From: Phenylobacterium sp. RIFCSPHIGHO2_01_FULL_69_31
GTDB lineage: Bacteria; Pseudomonadota; Alphaproteobacteria; Caulobacterales; Caulobacteraceae
Length of the DNA: 64,000 nt
Assembly (NCBI RefSeq): GCF_001824475.1
Contig: NZ_MHXN01000011.1
Location: 89,552-153,551 of the forward strand
Reading direction: 5' to 3'
Under the pieces are notes generated by a model. The model was given only the letters and a program-made list of their open reading frames with translations. It was not told the origin of the DNA and made no database searches. Made by a program: the position numbers and the translations under genes. This document shows, piece by piece, positions 55,516 through 63,891 of the stretch; the stretch's first letter is position 1, and each line of letters opens with the position of its first letter.

Positions 55516-55591
55516 GGGCCTGTAGCTCAATGGTTAGAGCCGGCCGCTCATAACGGTCTGGTTGCAGGTTCGAGTCCTGCCGGGCCCACCA
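55516..55591 (+). tRNA. tRNA with CAT anticodon, most likely tRNA-Ile2
   Basis: 76 nt including encoded CCA. The acceptor stem GGGCCTG pairs with CGGGCCC (one G-T pair), D-arm GTAGCTCAATGGTTAGAGC, anticodon arm CCGCTCATAACGG with CAT at the centre, T-arm CAGGTTCGAGTCCTG. It resembles the minor isoleucine tRNA, whose C34 becomes lysidine to read AUA, more than elongator tRNA-Met; no tilS gene is here to confirm. It lacks the starting C-A mismatch of initiator tRNA. Confidence 0.93.
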
Positions 55592-55926
55592 GCGCCTCCT
55601 CAAGGGGCTGACTTGCCTTAAGTCCCTGTCTGGAACAGCTTCTCAGAGCGGCCGCTATGAGTGAGCGCGAGTTGGCAAAGTACGCTGGCTCGGTTCGCCG
55701 CGACGGCGGTGTTTGGTAACCGCCCCAGCCCGATATCCCGAACGTCCGCAGCTTGGCCGCTGTCCATTGGCTCCGAGCCCTGAGCCGGAGGCGCCCCTGG
55801 AGTGCATCCAGCGGCTCATGCATCTACCGGCAGACGCAAGGGTCGCTGGAGGCCCACTCATCGCCCCCAGACAACTCAAACCCGATGGGCCGCCACGCTT
55901 CCCCCGCGACGGCCTTTTTTGGCGGA
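55592..55926. other. Spacer between the tRNA and the TonB-dependent receptor gene
   Basis: About 335 bp without a convincing gene. An antisense open frame here is the known false product of tRNA-overlapping DNA. The 3' end of a tRNA is a usual phage/island integration site but I see no integrase or repeat of the tRNA end in the window. Only the terminator at 55888-55920 is recognisable. Confidence 0.5.
55888..55920 (+). terminator. Rho-independent terminator downstream of the tRNA
   Basis: The stem GGCCGCCACGC / GCGACGGCC (with a small asymmetric bulge) closes a TTCCCCC loop and is followed by TTTTTT. It is oriented for plus-strand transcription, so it probably ends the tRNA transcript; the TonB gene on the other strand ends 6 bp further. 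Confidence 0.65.
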
Positions 55927-58269
55927 TCAGAAGCGCGTCTCGAAGCTCGCTCCCACCCGCCGAACCGAGTCCGGGCTGAAGTATTGAAGGTAGCCGCCCG
56001 GGTTCAGGCTGGTCACCGGCGAGGGCGTGATCTGGGCCGCCCAGCGCTTGTCGAACAGGTTCGAGGCGTAGATGGCGAAGGTCCACTTGTCGTCCGGCCC
56101 GCTCACGCCCACGCGGCCGCCCACCAGGCTGTAAGCCTTCTGGATCGTGCCCGGATCGCCGTTGGCCGAATAGTTGGTGTCGCTCTGCCAGTTCCAGTTC
56201 GCCTGGGCGAAGCCGCGGATGTTCTCGCTGAGCTGGCGCTCGTACGACACGGTCGAGCCCAGAACCCAGGTCGGCACCGCGGCCAGGCGCAGGCCCTTGG
56301 CGTTGAAGAAGCCGTCGATCGAGGTGGGATTGGCTGGCGGAGCGGTGCAGGGGCCGCCCAGCGCCACCTTGGGCTGGCCGAAGTAGCACTGCACGCCATT
56401 GAAATCGAGGTAGCGGGCATGGGTGTAGGCCCCGCCGAAGGTCACGTTCAGGTCGGCCATCGGCCGCGCGACGACGTTGACCTCGACGCCCTTGGTCTTG
56501 ATCGAGCCGGCGTTGGTGATGCGGCTGGAATAGGTGGGGCTGGAGAGGTCCGACACCTGAGCCTGGAAGTTTTTCACCTTGGTGTCGTAGGCCGAGACGT
56601 TCACCTGGAGGCGGCGGTCGAAGAACGTCGACTTCATGCCGATCTCGTAGCTGGTCGGGATCTCCGGCAGCACCCGCTGGTTCGAGCCCGCGACGGTGGC
56701 GCCCAGGCCGCTGAAGCCGGGGCCCTTGTAGCCCTTCGACACCGTCCCGTAGATCATGATGTCGTCGGTGACGTTGTAGCGCGGCCCGATGCGCCACGAG
56801 AGGTTGTCGTTCTTGATGTCCTGGTCGAAGCGCAGGGCGACCGACCCCGGAATGAACACCGTGCCGGTCACCGGGTCGCGGCGGTAGTTCAGCTTCACCA
56901 CGTCATGCGTTCCGCGCAGGCCGCCGATGATGTCCAGCTTGTCGGTGACGTGGAACGTGCCCTGGCCGAACGCCGCGTAGCTGTCCGAGCCGATGGTGTT
57001 GAAGGTCGAGGTCTGGAAGACCGTGCCCGCCGGCTGGGTCGGGACGACCCGCACCACCTGGCCGTTCGAGGCGGGCAGGATCCAGGTGAGCTGGCCCCGC
57101 TGGGTGATCTCCGAGTCCGCCGTCGAGTTGTAGTAGTAGAGGCCCAGCACGTAGTCGAAGCGCTCGCCGATCGGCGAGGTCAGGCGCAGTTCCTGGGTGA
57201 ACCACTTGGTGTCGCCGGCGCCGCCGTTCAGGTCGATGTAGCTGACCGGCGTCAGGTCGCCGTCGTAGAAGCCGACGCGGCGCGCCTCGCGGTAGGCTGA
57301 GATCGAGCTGAGCGTGAAGCCTGAGACGTCATAGTCGATGTGCAGCGCCAAGCCCTGGGCGCGGCTGCTGCCGAAGAAGTCGCCGTTGGCCGCGACGGCC
57401 AGGTTCTTCGGCCCCGCAACGATGCCGTACTGAGCGTTGGTGACCGCCGGCGCATAGCCGGGCGTGACCTTACGCCAGGTGGAGGCGCAGCAGAAGGTGT
57501 CGCTCTGCGACCGGTCGGCCTGGGCGAAGACGGTCAGGTTCTCGGTGGGCTTCCACTGGAACTTCAGCGCCACGCCGGTGACCTTGCGCGGGTCGGTATC
57601 GTCGCCGCCGCGCGCCACGTTCTTGATGATCCCGTCGCGCTCGTTGTGGACCACCACCAGGCGCAGGGCCGCGGTGTCGCCGACGGACACGTTGCCGATA
57701 GCCTCGAAGTTGCGCTCGCCGCGCTCGCCGACTTCGACCCGGACCTTGCCGGAACTGTCGTCCAGCAAGGGACGCTTGGTGATGAAGTGGACCAGGCCGG
57801 CCGAGGCGTTCTTGCCGAACAGCATGCCCTGCGGTCCGCGCAGGATCTCGACGCGCTCGACGTCGGCCAGGGTGGACAGGCTGCCGGGGTCGGCCAGGAC
57901 CACGCCGTCCACCACGGTGGAGATGCTCTGCTCGATGCCGGCCGAGAAGCTGCTGGTGCCGATGCCGCGGATCAGGAAGCCCGAGGCGCTGTTGCTGAGG
58001 CTCTGCTTGAAGCGGACGGACGGGTCGATCAGCGTCAGCTGCTGGGCCTGGGTGACGTGCAGCGCCTCCAGCGCCTCGCCCTTCACCGCGGTGATCGACA
58101 GCGGAACGTCCTGGACATTCTCGGCGCGCTTCTGGGCGGTCACCACCAGTTCGTCGATGGTGGCCGTCGCCTGGGCCGAGGCCGATCCGGCCAGGGCGGA
58201 GGCCAGCGCCGCGACGGCGGCGCCGGCCAGGAGCGCCCGTTGCGGACGCGTGCTCGTGCGAGCGGTCAT
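55927..58269 (-). CDS. TonB-dependent outer membrane receptor
   Basis: A 780-residue beta-barrel transporter. After a signal peptide (LLAGAAVAALASALAGSASA) come the TonB-box-like IDELVVTAQKRAENVQDVPLSI, a plug domain (SFLIRGIGTSS... GVVLADPGSLS; VERVEILRGPQGMLFGKNASAG) and a barrel ending in RRVGASFETRF, the typical terminal aromatic. It belongs to the Fecal/Caulobacterales group of receptors used for uptake of plant- or xenobiotic-derived compounds rather than siderophores. Its promoter has an operator-like box shared with two GST genes. Confidence 0.95.
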   Translation of the reverse strand: MTARTSTRPQRALLAGAAVAALASALAGSASAQATATIDELVVTAQKRAENVQDVPLSITAVKGEALEALHVTQAQQLTLIDPSVRFKQSLSNSASGFLIRGIGTSSFSAGIEQSISTVVDGVVLADPGSLSTLADVERVEILRGPQGMLFGKNASAGLVHFITKRPLLDDSSGKVRVEVGERGERNFEAIGNVSVGDTAALRLVVVHNERDGIIKNVARGGDDTDPRKVTGVALKFQWKPTENLTVFAQADRSQSDTFCCASTWRKVTPGYAPAVTNAQYGIVAGPKNLAVAANGDFFGSSRAQGLALHIDYDVSGFTLSSISAYREARRVGFYDGDLTPVSYIDLNGGAGDTKWFTQELRLTSPIGERFDYVLGLYYYNSTADSEITQRGQLTWILPASNGQVVRVVPTQPAGTVFQTSTFNTIGSDSYAAFGQGTFHVTDKLDIIGGLRGTHDVVKLNYRRDPVTGTVFIPGSVALRFDQDIKNDNLSWRIGPRYNVTDDIMIYGTVSKGYKGPGFSGLGATVAGSNQRVLPEIPTSYEIGMKSTFFDRRLQVNVSAYDTKVKNFQAQVSDLSSPTYSSRITNAGSIKTKGVEVNVVARPMADLNVTFGGAYTHARYLDFNGVQCYFGQPKVALGGPCTAPPANPTSIDGFFNAKGLRLAAVPTWVLGSTVSYERQLSENIRGFAQANWNWQSDTNYSANGDPGTIQKAYSLVGGRVGVSGPDDKWTFAIYASNLFDKRWAAQITPSPVTSLNPGGYLQYFSPDSVRRVGASFETRF

Positions 58270-58315
58270 CTCTCGTTCCTTCCCCTCATCGCCTCGGGCG
58301 GCGTTGTTATGTTAA

Positions 58316-58331
58316 GTCACGTGACCGTCAC
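58316..58331. promoter_or_regulatory. TetR-type operator candidate upstream of the TonB receptor gene
   Basis: GTCACGTGACCGTCAC (reverse GTGACGGTCACGTGAC) matches the palindrome at 59022-59037 at 12 of 16 positions and is itself flanked by TTAA on both sides. It lies 47 bp before the receptor start, as the other two boxes lie 41 and 50 bp before their genes. Confidence 0.6.
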
Positions 58332-58369
58332 TTAATAGCGACGGCAAGGTTGGTCGGATGGTGGTTCGA

Positions 58370-58981
58370 CTAGGCGCTGGCGCTCGGGCGGGCCGAGACG
58401 CGGCCGTGCCAGGCGAGGACGTTCGCGCAGTCCGCCGGGATCGGGACGCCGATGAGGAGGCCGAAGTCGACGGTGGTCAGGGCAATGATGTCGGCCATGG
58501 AGTAGGCCTCACCGGCGATGAACGCCTTCCCGGCCAGCTCGCTGTCCAGCCAGTGATAGATCTGTTCGATGCGCGGCCGGTTCGACTCGCCGAAGTCCTT
58601 GAACTGGGTCAGCAGCGCGGCGGTTAGCGGATGGGTGTGGCGCCAGATCTGGCCGATCGGGTTCATGAGTTGGAACTCGATCCGCCGGATCCACATGTCG
58701 ACCTCGGCGCGCTCGCGGGCGGTCGAGCCGAACAGCGATGGACCGGGCAGGGTCTCGTCCAGATAGCGGCAGATGCTGACGCTCTCGCTGAGGAACATGC
58801 CGTCGTCCAGTTCCAGCGTCGGAAGCTGGCCGAGGGAGTTCTTGGCCAGGAAGTCCGCCGCCTTGTGGCCGCGCTCGCGCATCGGCACGCGGACGTGTTC
58901 AACGCTCCCGCCCTTCTCGGCCAGGAAGATTCGAACGCGGCGCGGATTGGGCGCCGGATTGTCTTCGCCGTAGAGCTTCAT
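58370..58981 (-). CDS. Glutathione S-transferase
   Basis: A 203-residue GST. Thioredoxin-like part: MKLYGEDNPAPNPRRVRIFLAEKG, NSLGQLPTLELDDGMFLSESVSICRYLDE (glutathione ESVSI loop); helical part ends in GEAYSMADIIALTTVDF. The N-terminal NPAPNPRRVR has the active-site Asn/Ser position seen in dehalogenase/etherase-type GSTs. Probably works with the TonB receptor downstream (100 bp) and the oxidoreductase module. Confidence 0.93.
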   Translation of the reverse strand: MKLYGEDNPAPNPRRVRIFLAEKGGSVEHVRVPMRERGHKAADFLAKNSLGQLPTLELDDGMFLSESVSICRYLDETLPGPSLFGSTARERAEVDMWIRRIEFQLMNPIGQIWRHTHPLTAALLTQFKDFGESNRPRIEQIYHWLDSELAGKAFIAGEAYSMADIIALTTVDFGLLIGVPIPADCANVLAWHGRVSARPSASA

Positions 58982-59021
58982 CGTTTCCCCTCATCGGCCG
59001 CGTCTAGGCGGCTCCATGGGG

Positions 59022-59037
59022 GTAACGGTACCGTTAC
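59022..59037. promoter_or_regulatory. Perfect TetR-type operator upstream of the GST gene
   Basis: GTAACGGTACCGTTAC is a perfect 16-bp palindrome 41 bp before the GST start codon, directly after the TetR gene. Two variants lie at 61627-61642 and 58316-58331, so one regulator, presumably the TetR protein encoded next to it, controls three promoters. Confidence 0.8.
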
Positions 59038-59084
59038 TTACGGCGTGCGCGCAAGTCCATTTGCGCTGTGTCGGACGCATCAGT

Positions 59085-59702
59085 TCACTTTTTGGCGTGC
59101 TTCGCCTTGAGCGCCTCGGCGCCGGCCACGACCGCCACGGTGATGGTTTCGATCAGCGCCTCGTCGTCGCCGTTCCGGGCGGCGAGGAAGCCGGTGACGC
59201 CGGTCACCATGAACCAGGCGTACTGCAGGGCCACGTCGTCCGGCAGGCCATAGGCGCGCTTGAGGCCGAGCGCCCAGCCCTTGGCGTTGGCGTCCTGCAT
59301 CTCCCGCGCCCGCTCGCGCAGCCGGCCGCTGTCGGTGACCAGGCGAAGGAAGAGCTCGCCGCTCTCGTCCGACCGGACGCACCAGTGGCGCAACGCCGCC
59401 CGGACCGCCGCGTCGAAGGTGGCGTCCTGCGGCAGTTCCTGGGTCCAGCGGGCGGCGTAGTTCGCCTGCTCGCGGTCGAACAGCGCCGCAAGCACGGCGT
59501 CACGGTCGGCGAAGTAGCGATAAGGCAGGGACTTGTTCACCCCGCACCTCTGCGCCACGCCTTCCATGGTCACGGACGACACGCCCTGCTCCAGGACGAT
59601 CGCGGCGGCGGCGTCGAGGAACACGTCGCGGCGCTCCGAGCCTTTCAGCCGCTTCTGCACGATCTTGGCGCCGTCAGGCCCGGTTCGATTGGATGTGGTC
59701 AC
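59085..59702 (-). CDS. TetR-family transcriptional regulator
   Basis: About 205 residues. The N-terminal helix-turn-helix is RDVFLDAAAAIVLEQGVSSVTMEGVAQRCGVNKSLPYRYFADRDAVLAALFDRE; the C-terminal ligand/dimer domain has RTLADSG-like SGRLRERAREMQDA and a helical end rich in Ala. Start GTG at 59702 follows GGGGGC; an ATG at 59750 gives a longer non-conserved N-terminus. It lies in the same transcript as the oxidoreductase (32-80 bp away), and the palindrome at 59022 is the natural target. Confidence 0.9.
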   Translation of the reverse strand: MTTSNRTGPDGAKIVQKRLKGSERRDVFLDAAAAIVLEQGVSSVTMEGVAQRCGVNKSLPYRYFADRDAVLAALFDREQANYAARWTQELPQDATFDAAVRAALRHWCVRSDESGELFLRLVTDSGRLRERAREMQDANAKGWALGLKRAYGLPDDVALQYAWFMVTGVTGFLAARNGDDEALIETITVAVVAGAEALKAKHAKK

Positions 59703-59782
59703 AAGCCCCCGCCCGTTCGGCCGGCCCACGCTGGGCCAGCCCGTCATCATCCCGAGCGCAGGCCTGCGCGTCCAGCGCGCGA

Positions 59783-60766
59783 TCAGTCGGCAACGCGGAT
59801 CAGCATCTTGCCGCTGTTGAGCCCGGAAAACAGGCCGATCAACCCCTCGGGTGCGCGCTCGAAGCCGTCCAGGATGGTCTCCTGGTATTTCATGCGGCCG
59901 TCCTTCAACCAGCCGGTCATGTCGTCGACGAACTTAGCCTGCAAATGCGGGAAGTCGCTGGCCACGAAGCCTTCCATCCGCACGCGGCTGTAGATGATGG
60001 CCGACAGGTTGCGCACGCCCTCGCCGCCGCCGTTGTAGGTCGAGATCATCCCGCAGACCGGGATCCGGCCCCGCACGTTCATCCGCGGCAGCACGGCGTC
60101 CAGGTGCGAGCCGCCGACGTTCTCGAAGTAGACGTCGATGCCCTTGGGCATGGCCTCGGCCAGGGCCGTCTTCAGCGGTTGGACCTTGTAGTTGATCACG
60201 GCGTCCAGTCCGACTTCGTCCTTCAGCCAGGCCGCCTTGTCGTCCGCGCCCGTGGAGCCCACCACATAGCAGCCCTTGATCTTGGCGATCTGGGCCACGA
60301 CCGAACCCACGGCGCCGCCGGCCGTCGAGACGAACACCTGCTCGCCGTCCTTCAGGGCGCCCACCTCCAGCAGGCCGCCGTAGGCGGTGATGCCGGTGCC
60401 GCCCAGGGCGTGCATGTAGACGCTGAGCGACAGCGCTGGGTCGGGGTTCAGGGCCTGCAGGCCCCTGCCGTCCGAGACGAAGCGCTCCTGCATTCCCGCG
60501 CCGTGGCGGACGAGCGTCCCTTCGGCGAACTTCGGGTTGCGGGACTGGACGACCCGGCCGATGCCGCCGCCGATCATGGCGACGTTCAGCGGCTGGTCCG
60601 CCGTGAGGCGCGGCCGCATGTAGGGGTCGACCGACATCAGCAGGTTCTGCACCTGCACCTCGCCGTCGCCGGCGTCGGGGATGTCGACGGAGACGACAGC
60701 GAAGTCGTCGGTGACCGGGACGCCGTCGGGACGGCGGACCAGGTGGATCTGGCGGGCTGCAGTCAT
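59783..60766 (-). CDS. NADP-dependent MDR-family oxidoreductase (PTGR/CurA-like)
   Basis: A 327-residue zinc-free medium-chain reductase. Its N-terminus is SVDPYMRPRLT..., the nucleotide-binding motif VFVSTAGGAVGSVVAQIAKIKGCYVVGSTG, then FENVGGSHLDAVLPRM and GRIPVCGMIS. The group reduces alpha,beta-unsaturated ketones/aldehydes. It is second in the four-gene run, 22 bp after the exported GST gene, 33-80 bp before the TetR gene. Confidence 0.93.
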   Translation of the reverse strand: MTAARQIHLVRRPDGVPVTDDFAVVSVDIPDAGDGEVQVQNLLMSVDPYMRPRLTADQPLNVAMIGGGIGRVVQSRNPKFAEGTLVRHGAGMQERFVSDGRGLQALNPDPALSLSVYMHALGGTGITAYGGLLEVGALKDGEQVFVSTAGGAVGSVVAQIAKIKGCYVVGSTGADDKAAWLKDEVGLDAVINYKVQPLKTALAEAMPKGIDVYFENVGGSHLDAVLPRMNVRGRIPVCGMISTYNGGGEGVRNLSAIIYSRVRMEGFVASDFPHLQAKFVDDMTGWLKDGRMKYQETILDGFERAPEGLIGLFSGLNSGKMLIRVAD

Positions 60767-60788
60767 CTCAACTCATCTCCAAAACGGG

Positions 60789-61577
60789 TTAGCGGGTCGG
60801 GCCGGGCGACCGGGGACCGGACGGGGCGTGCTGGGGCAGGGCGCGCAGCATGCCGATCATCCCGTCCGGGCGCGCCTTGGCGAGCATGCGCTGGTAGGCC
60901 GGGCGGGCCTCGACCCGCGCCTTCCACGCCGCCACCTTAGGAAATTGCACCGCATCGACAATGTTGAGCTCGGTCGCCACCCGAAGCGGAAACAGCATCA
61001 TGATGTCGGCTGCCGAGAAAGCCGCGCCGCCGAACCATTCGTGCGCCTTCAAGAACTCTTCCGCGAACTCGACGACCGCCTCGGAGTCCACCAGCCGCGA
61101 GCGCTCCTTCGGCGGTTGCTGCATCCAGGCGCGATAGTCTGAGAACAGCTTCGCGGCCAGCGAACCCTCCGCGTAGTGCATCCACATCAGGTAGTGGGGA
61201 TAGTCCGCGCTCCCGAGATCGGGCTGCAGCTTGCCGGGCGCGTGGCGGTTGAGGATCAGCTCCATGATCGCCCCGGATTCCACCAGCACCTGATCGCCGT
61301 ACTTCACGGTGGGCGCCATTGGCACGATCGGGCTGAACGCCTTAATCAGCGCCATCGATCCCATCAGGTCGCCGCGCTTGAACTCGAGCTTGTAGGGGAG
61401 GCCCAACTCTTCCATCAGCCAGACTACCCGCTCCGAGCGGCGGCCCTCGAGGTGGTAGATGGTGATGGGCGGCAGAGGCCAGCCCTTGCCCTGTGTCGCA
61501 GCGGCGGCGGCCACCGGCGCAGCCGCCAAGCTGGCCAATGCCGCGAGACCGGCGCGCCGGTTGAGTTCGTTTGTCAT
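60789..61577 (-). CDS. GST-like protein with twin-arginine-type signal sequence
   Basis: A 262-residue protein. Before the GST domain (PPITIYHLEGRRSERVVWLMEELGLPYKLEFKRG, ESGAIMELILNRHAP) it has MTNELNRRAGLAALASLAAAPVAAAAA: an RR pair, a hydrophobic core and an AxA-like site, suggesting export, perhaps by Tat. An exported GST is unusual, as glutathione is mainly cytoplasmic. The first gene of the TetR-controlled operon; ATG at 61577 follows AGGGAACGCAC. Confidence 0.85.
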   Translation of the reverse strand: MTNELNRRAGLAALASLAAAPVAAAAATQGKGWPLPPITIYHLEGRRSERVVWLMEELGLPYKLEFKRGDLMGSMALIKAFSPIVPMAPTVKYGDQVLVESGAIMELILNRHAPGKLQPDLGSADYPHYLMWMHYAEGSLAAKLFSDYRAWMQQPPKERSRLVDSEAVVEFAEEFLKAHEWFGGAAFSAADIMMLFPLRVATELNIVDAVQFPKVAAWKARVEARPAYQRMLAKARPDGMIGMLRALPQHAPSGPRSPGPTR

Positions 61578-61626
61578 GTGCGTTCCCTGCCTTGTCATTC
61601 CGGCTGGCCGACCGGTTGGTGTTTAA

Positions 61627-61642
61627 GTAACGGTATCGTCAC
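61627..61642. promoter_or_regulatory. TetR-type operator candidate upstream of the exported GST operon
   Basis: GTAACGGTATCGTCAC has 14 of 16 matches to the perfect palindrome at 59022-59037, and lies 50 bp before the operon start. A TTAA flank is found on the left, as at the TonB box. Confidence 0.7.
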
Positions 61643-61713
61643 TAACGGGTCGACGCAAGACGGGCGCCGTTTGCCAAGCCGCCGAAACTCCCCAACCACA
61701 GCAGCCAAGCGGT

Positions 61714-61860
61714 ATGGCGGCTACTGCGATGATCGCTATCGTGCCGTGGCTCGCAGAGGTGTCGCCAGACGTCGTGTGCCTGACGGCGTTGAAGATCGGC
61801 CTGGACGCTGCGCCCGCCGATGAGGTCGACTACCTCCGAAGTCTGCATTTCACCCGGGCG
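61714..61860 (+). pseudogene. Possible exonuclease III (xthA-like) N-terminal remnant
   Basis: The frame 61714-61983 encodes PWLAEVSPDVVCLTALKIGLDAAPADEVDYLRSL, similar to the early region of exodeoxyribonuclease III (W-L-x-E-x-x-P-D-V-V-C-L-Q-E-L-K). Similarity stops after about 40 residues and the Glu of the catalytic QExK is Ala here (TALK), so a full gene is not present. It is probably a degraded fragment in the gap between the GST operon and the DUF885 gene. The 300-bp stretch holds no other gene. Confidence 0.35.
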
Positions 61861-61943
61861 CCAACTCGCGCTCCTGGCGGGCGGACCTTGCCTGGCGCCG
61901 CGCAACTCGGGAAAAAGGGAGGGTGCAGACGAGGGGGCATCAG

Positions 61944-63257
61944 GTGGGCGTCTGGGGTTTGCTCATTTCATTGGTCTTGCTGACCCTTTCTCCTTCGGCG
62001 GCGCGCGCCGCTGCGATCGACGACATCGCGCGCGACTACGCTGAACTGGCTCTGGGCGCTCTGCTTTTGAATGATCCGGCCGTCGAGGTGGACGCGAAAC
62101 TTGCGCCACAGCTCGCGGCGGCGCGAAGCACTCGGCGCGATGCCGCAAGGATAGGCGCGGACGCTCAGCGCCTGATGGCGCGCCTAGATGCACTAGCAAA
62201 GCCCCATGACGCCTTGGCCGATGTGCGCAGGCGATCGCTGCGGGCGCGGCTTTCTGCGCTCGAGCTGAACATGAGGCCGGTGAACCCGGCCCTGCCGATC
62301 GAGGAGGAGGTCCAGCGCCGCTTCGGATTCACGCCCCGGTTCCGCCCACTGGCCGACTACGACGCTGTCCTGCAGCGCCTCGAGGCGGCGATGCCCGGAG
62401 AGGGCGCGCTAACCGACCGGATCGAGCGGATGCGCCGCGCCGCCGCGACGCCGCCCGACCGGATCGAGCCGGTGTTCCGCGCAGCCATGGCCGAGTGCCG
62501 GCGGCGGACCGCGGCGCGCATGCCGCTCGCCGATGAGTCCGTTGAGGTGCAGTTTGTCGATGAGGCGACGACGCCGGCTTCGGCGCAGTATCTCGGCTCC
62601 GGGCGCAGCGTGATCCGGATCAGCCGGACTATCCCGACCGACGTGGACCGGCTGCTTCAGCACGCCTGTCACGAAGTCTACCCCGGTCACCATGTTCATT
62701 ACATGGCCATGGATCGCCAACTCTACCGGGCGCGTGGATGGCCCGAGTTTGGAGTCGCCATCGACAGCGATCCCCTGGTGCCGGTAGCGGAGGCGGTTGC
62801 GGAGTATGGCGTCGGTCTCGCGTTCCCTGTCGAGGAGCGCATCGCCTTCGAGCGCGACGTTCTCTTTCCCCTCGCAGGCTTGAGCATGACGGATGAGGCT
62901 CAATGGCGGGCCTATCACCGCGCGAGGTCTGATCTCCTCGGCGCCAGCGCCACGATTGCGCGTGACGTCTTAACCGGCGCGTTGGACAATGAGGGCGCCG
63001 AGCAAGCCCTCATCCGCTATCGTCTGCAGACTCCTCAAGCCGCAGAACACACCGTCAGGATGATCAGGGGGTTCGGCTCGTATCTCATCGCATCAGACTT
63101 CGGCTGGTACGCCGTCGATCGCACCATGCGAGGGCGAGATCCGGCCGAGCAGTGGCGGCTGCTACAGCGCCTGCAGCGCGAGCCGATGCTATTGGACGAT
63201 ATCGCGCGGCTTGGCCTCCTCTCCGACCGCGGGAACGTTCAGGCGATCGAGCATTGA
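61944..63257 (+). CDS. Exported DUF885-type zinc metallopeptidase
   Basis: About 437 residues with a signal peptide (VGVWGLLISLVLLTLSPSAARAA). The DUF885 family zinc site HExxPGHH is in LLQHACHEVYPGHHVHYMAMDRQL. The first half is helical (RRRSLRARLSALELNM). The C-terminal half continues the family's all-helical fold. GTG 61944 follows GAGGGGGCATCAG; an upstream GTG at 61923 would sit directly on the ribosome site. Substrate unknown; family members are often carboxypeptidase-like. It is transcribed alone. Confidence 0.85.
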   Translation: MGVWGLLISLVLLTLSPSAARAAAIDDIARDYAELALGALLLNDPAVEVDAKLAPQLAAARSTRRDAARIGADAQRLMARLDALAKPHDALADVRRRSLRARLSALELNMRPVNPALPIEEEVQRRFGFTPRFRPLADYDAVLQRLEAAMPGEGALTDRIERMRRAAATPPDRIEPVFRAAMAECRRRTAARMPLADESVEVQFVDEATTPASAQYLGSGRSVIRISRTIPTDVDRLLQHACHEVYPGHHVHYMAMDRQLYRARGWPEFGVAIDSDPLVPVAEAVAEYGVGLAFPVEERIAFERDVLFPLAGLSMTDEAQWRAYHRARSDLLGASATIARDVLTGALDNEGAEQALIRYRLQTPQAAEHTVRMIRGFGSYLIASDFGWYAVDRTMRGRDPAEQWRLLQRLQREPMLLDDIARLGLLSDRGNVQAIEH

Positions 63258-63891
63258 GGACGCTGGCTACCCTGCAGCAGGTGATTCTCCGCCGTGGCAG
63301 AGAAGCCGTGCCGCCGACGCCGCCCCTTGAGAGCACGTCACGATTGGGGCGAGGCCAGCAGAGCCAGGCTGGAGCGCGTCCGCGGGACAACCGCGCCTTG
63401 TCCTGCGTCAGGAATTTGGATGCTTTCGCGCGCCGTCTCGGCGTCCCAGCGCCTAGCCCGACGCCCGCCAAGCCGCGGCGACCTGACGCCGGCGGCGCGA
63501 GCCGCGAAAATCCGGTTGACCGCCGCCGATGTCTCGCCTACAAGCCCGCCTCCGCCGACACGGACCTCCAAGGTCTGACAGCCGGTGGGACGCCCTCTTG
63601 TGTTCAGTCCAAATGAACCCATATGAGAGCGCCAGCCGAGACGGGCCTATCAGCGATGATGGTCTTGTCGGCATCGGGGGCTTCGGTCTCCGAAGGCATC
63701 TCTGGCTCAACAGGCTTCGGCCGGCCATGTGCCTCCCAACATGCAGCTCGTTTCGAGCGTCTCCGGGCGACGGGGGTGCGGGTCTTTGACATTGTTGATT
63801 TGGAAAGAGAAACGCAGGCGGCGGCGTCCTGGCGATAGTCCTAACCAGACTATCTCGACGCTGACTGTGACTGCGGTCTCTTGAAGACACC
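63258..63891. other. Gene-poor stretch
   Basis: About 630 bp. Several open frames exist on both strands but none has a ribosome site together with a recognisable domain. A 62-residue minus-strand frame (63604-63792, MSKTRTPVARRR...) is the most protein-like but lacks a ribosome site. No hairpin with a T-tract, tRNA or clear repeat was seen. GC falls towards the end, as at the edge of an accessory region. Confidence 0.5.

Noticed and set aside
55548..55823. Minus-strand 91-residue open frame ending VGPAGLEPATRPL
   Set aside because: The tail is antisense to the tRNA at 55516-55591. This sequence is a widespread false protein produced by tRNA-overlapping frames.
55516..55926. Possible island or phage integration at the tRNA gene
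   Set aside because: No integrase and no duplicate of the tRNA 3' end were seen on either side within the window.
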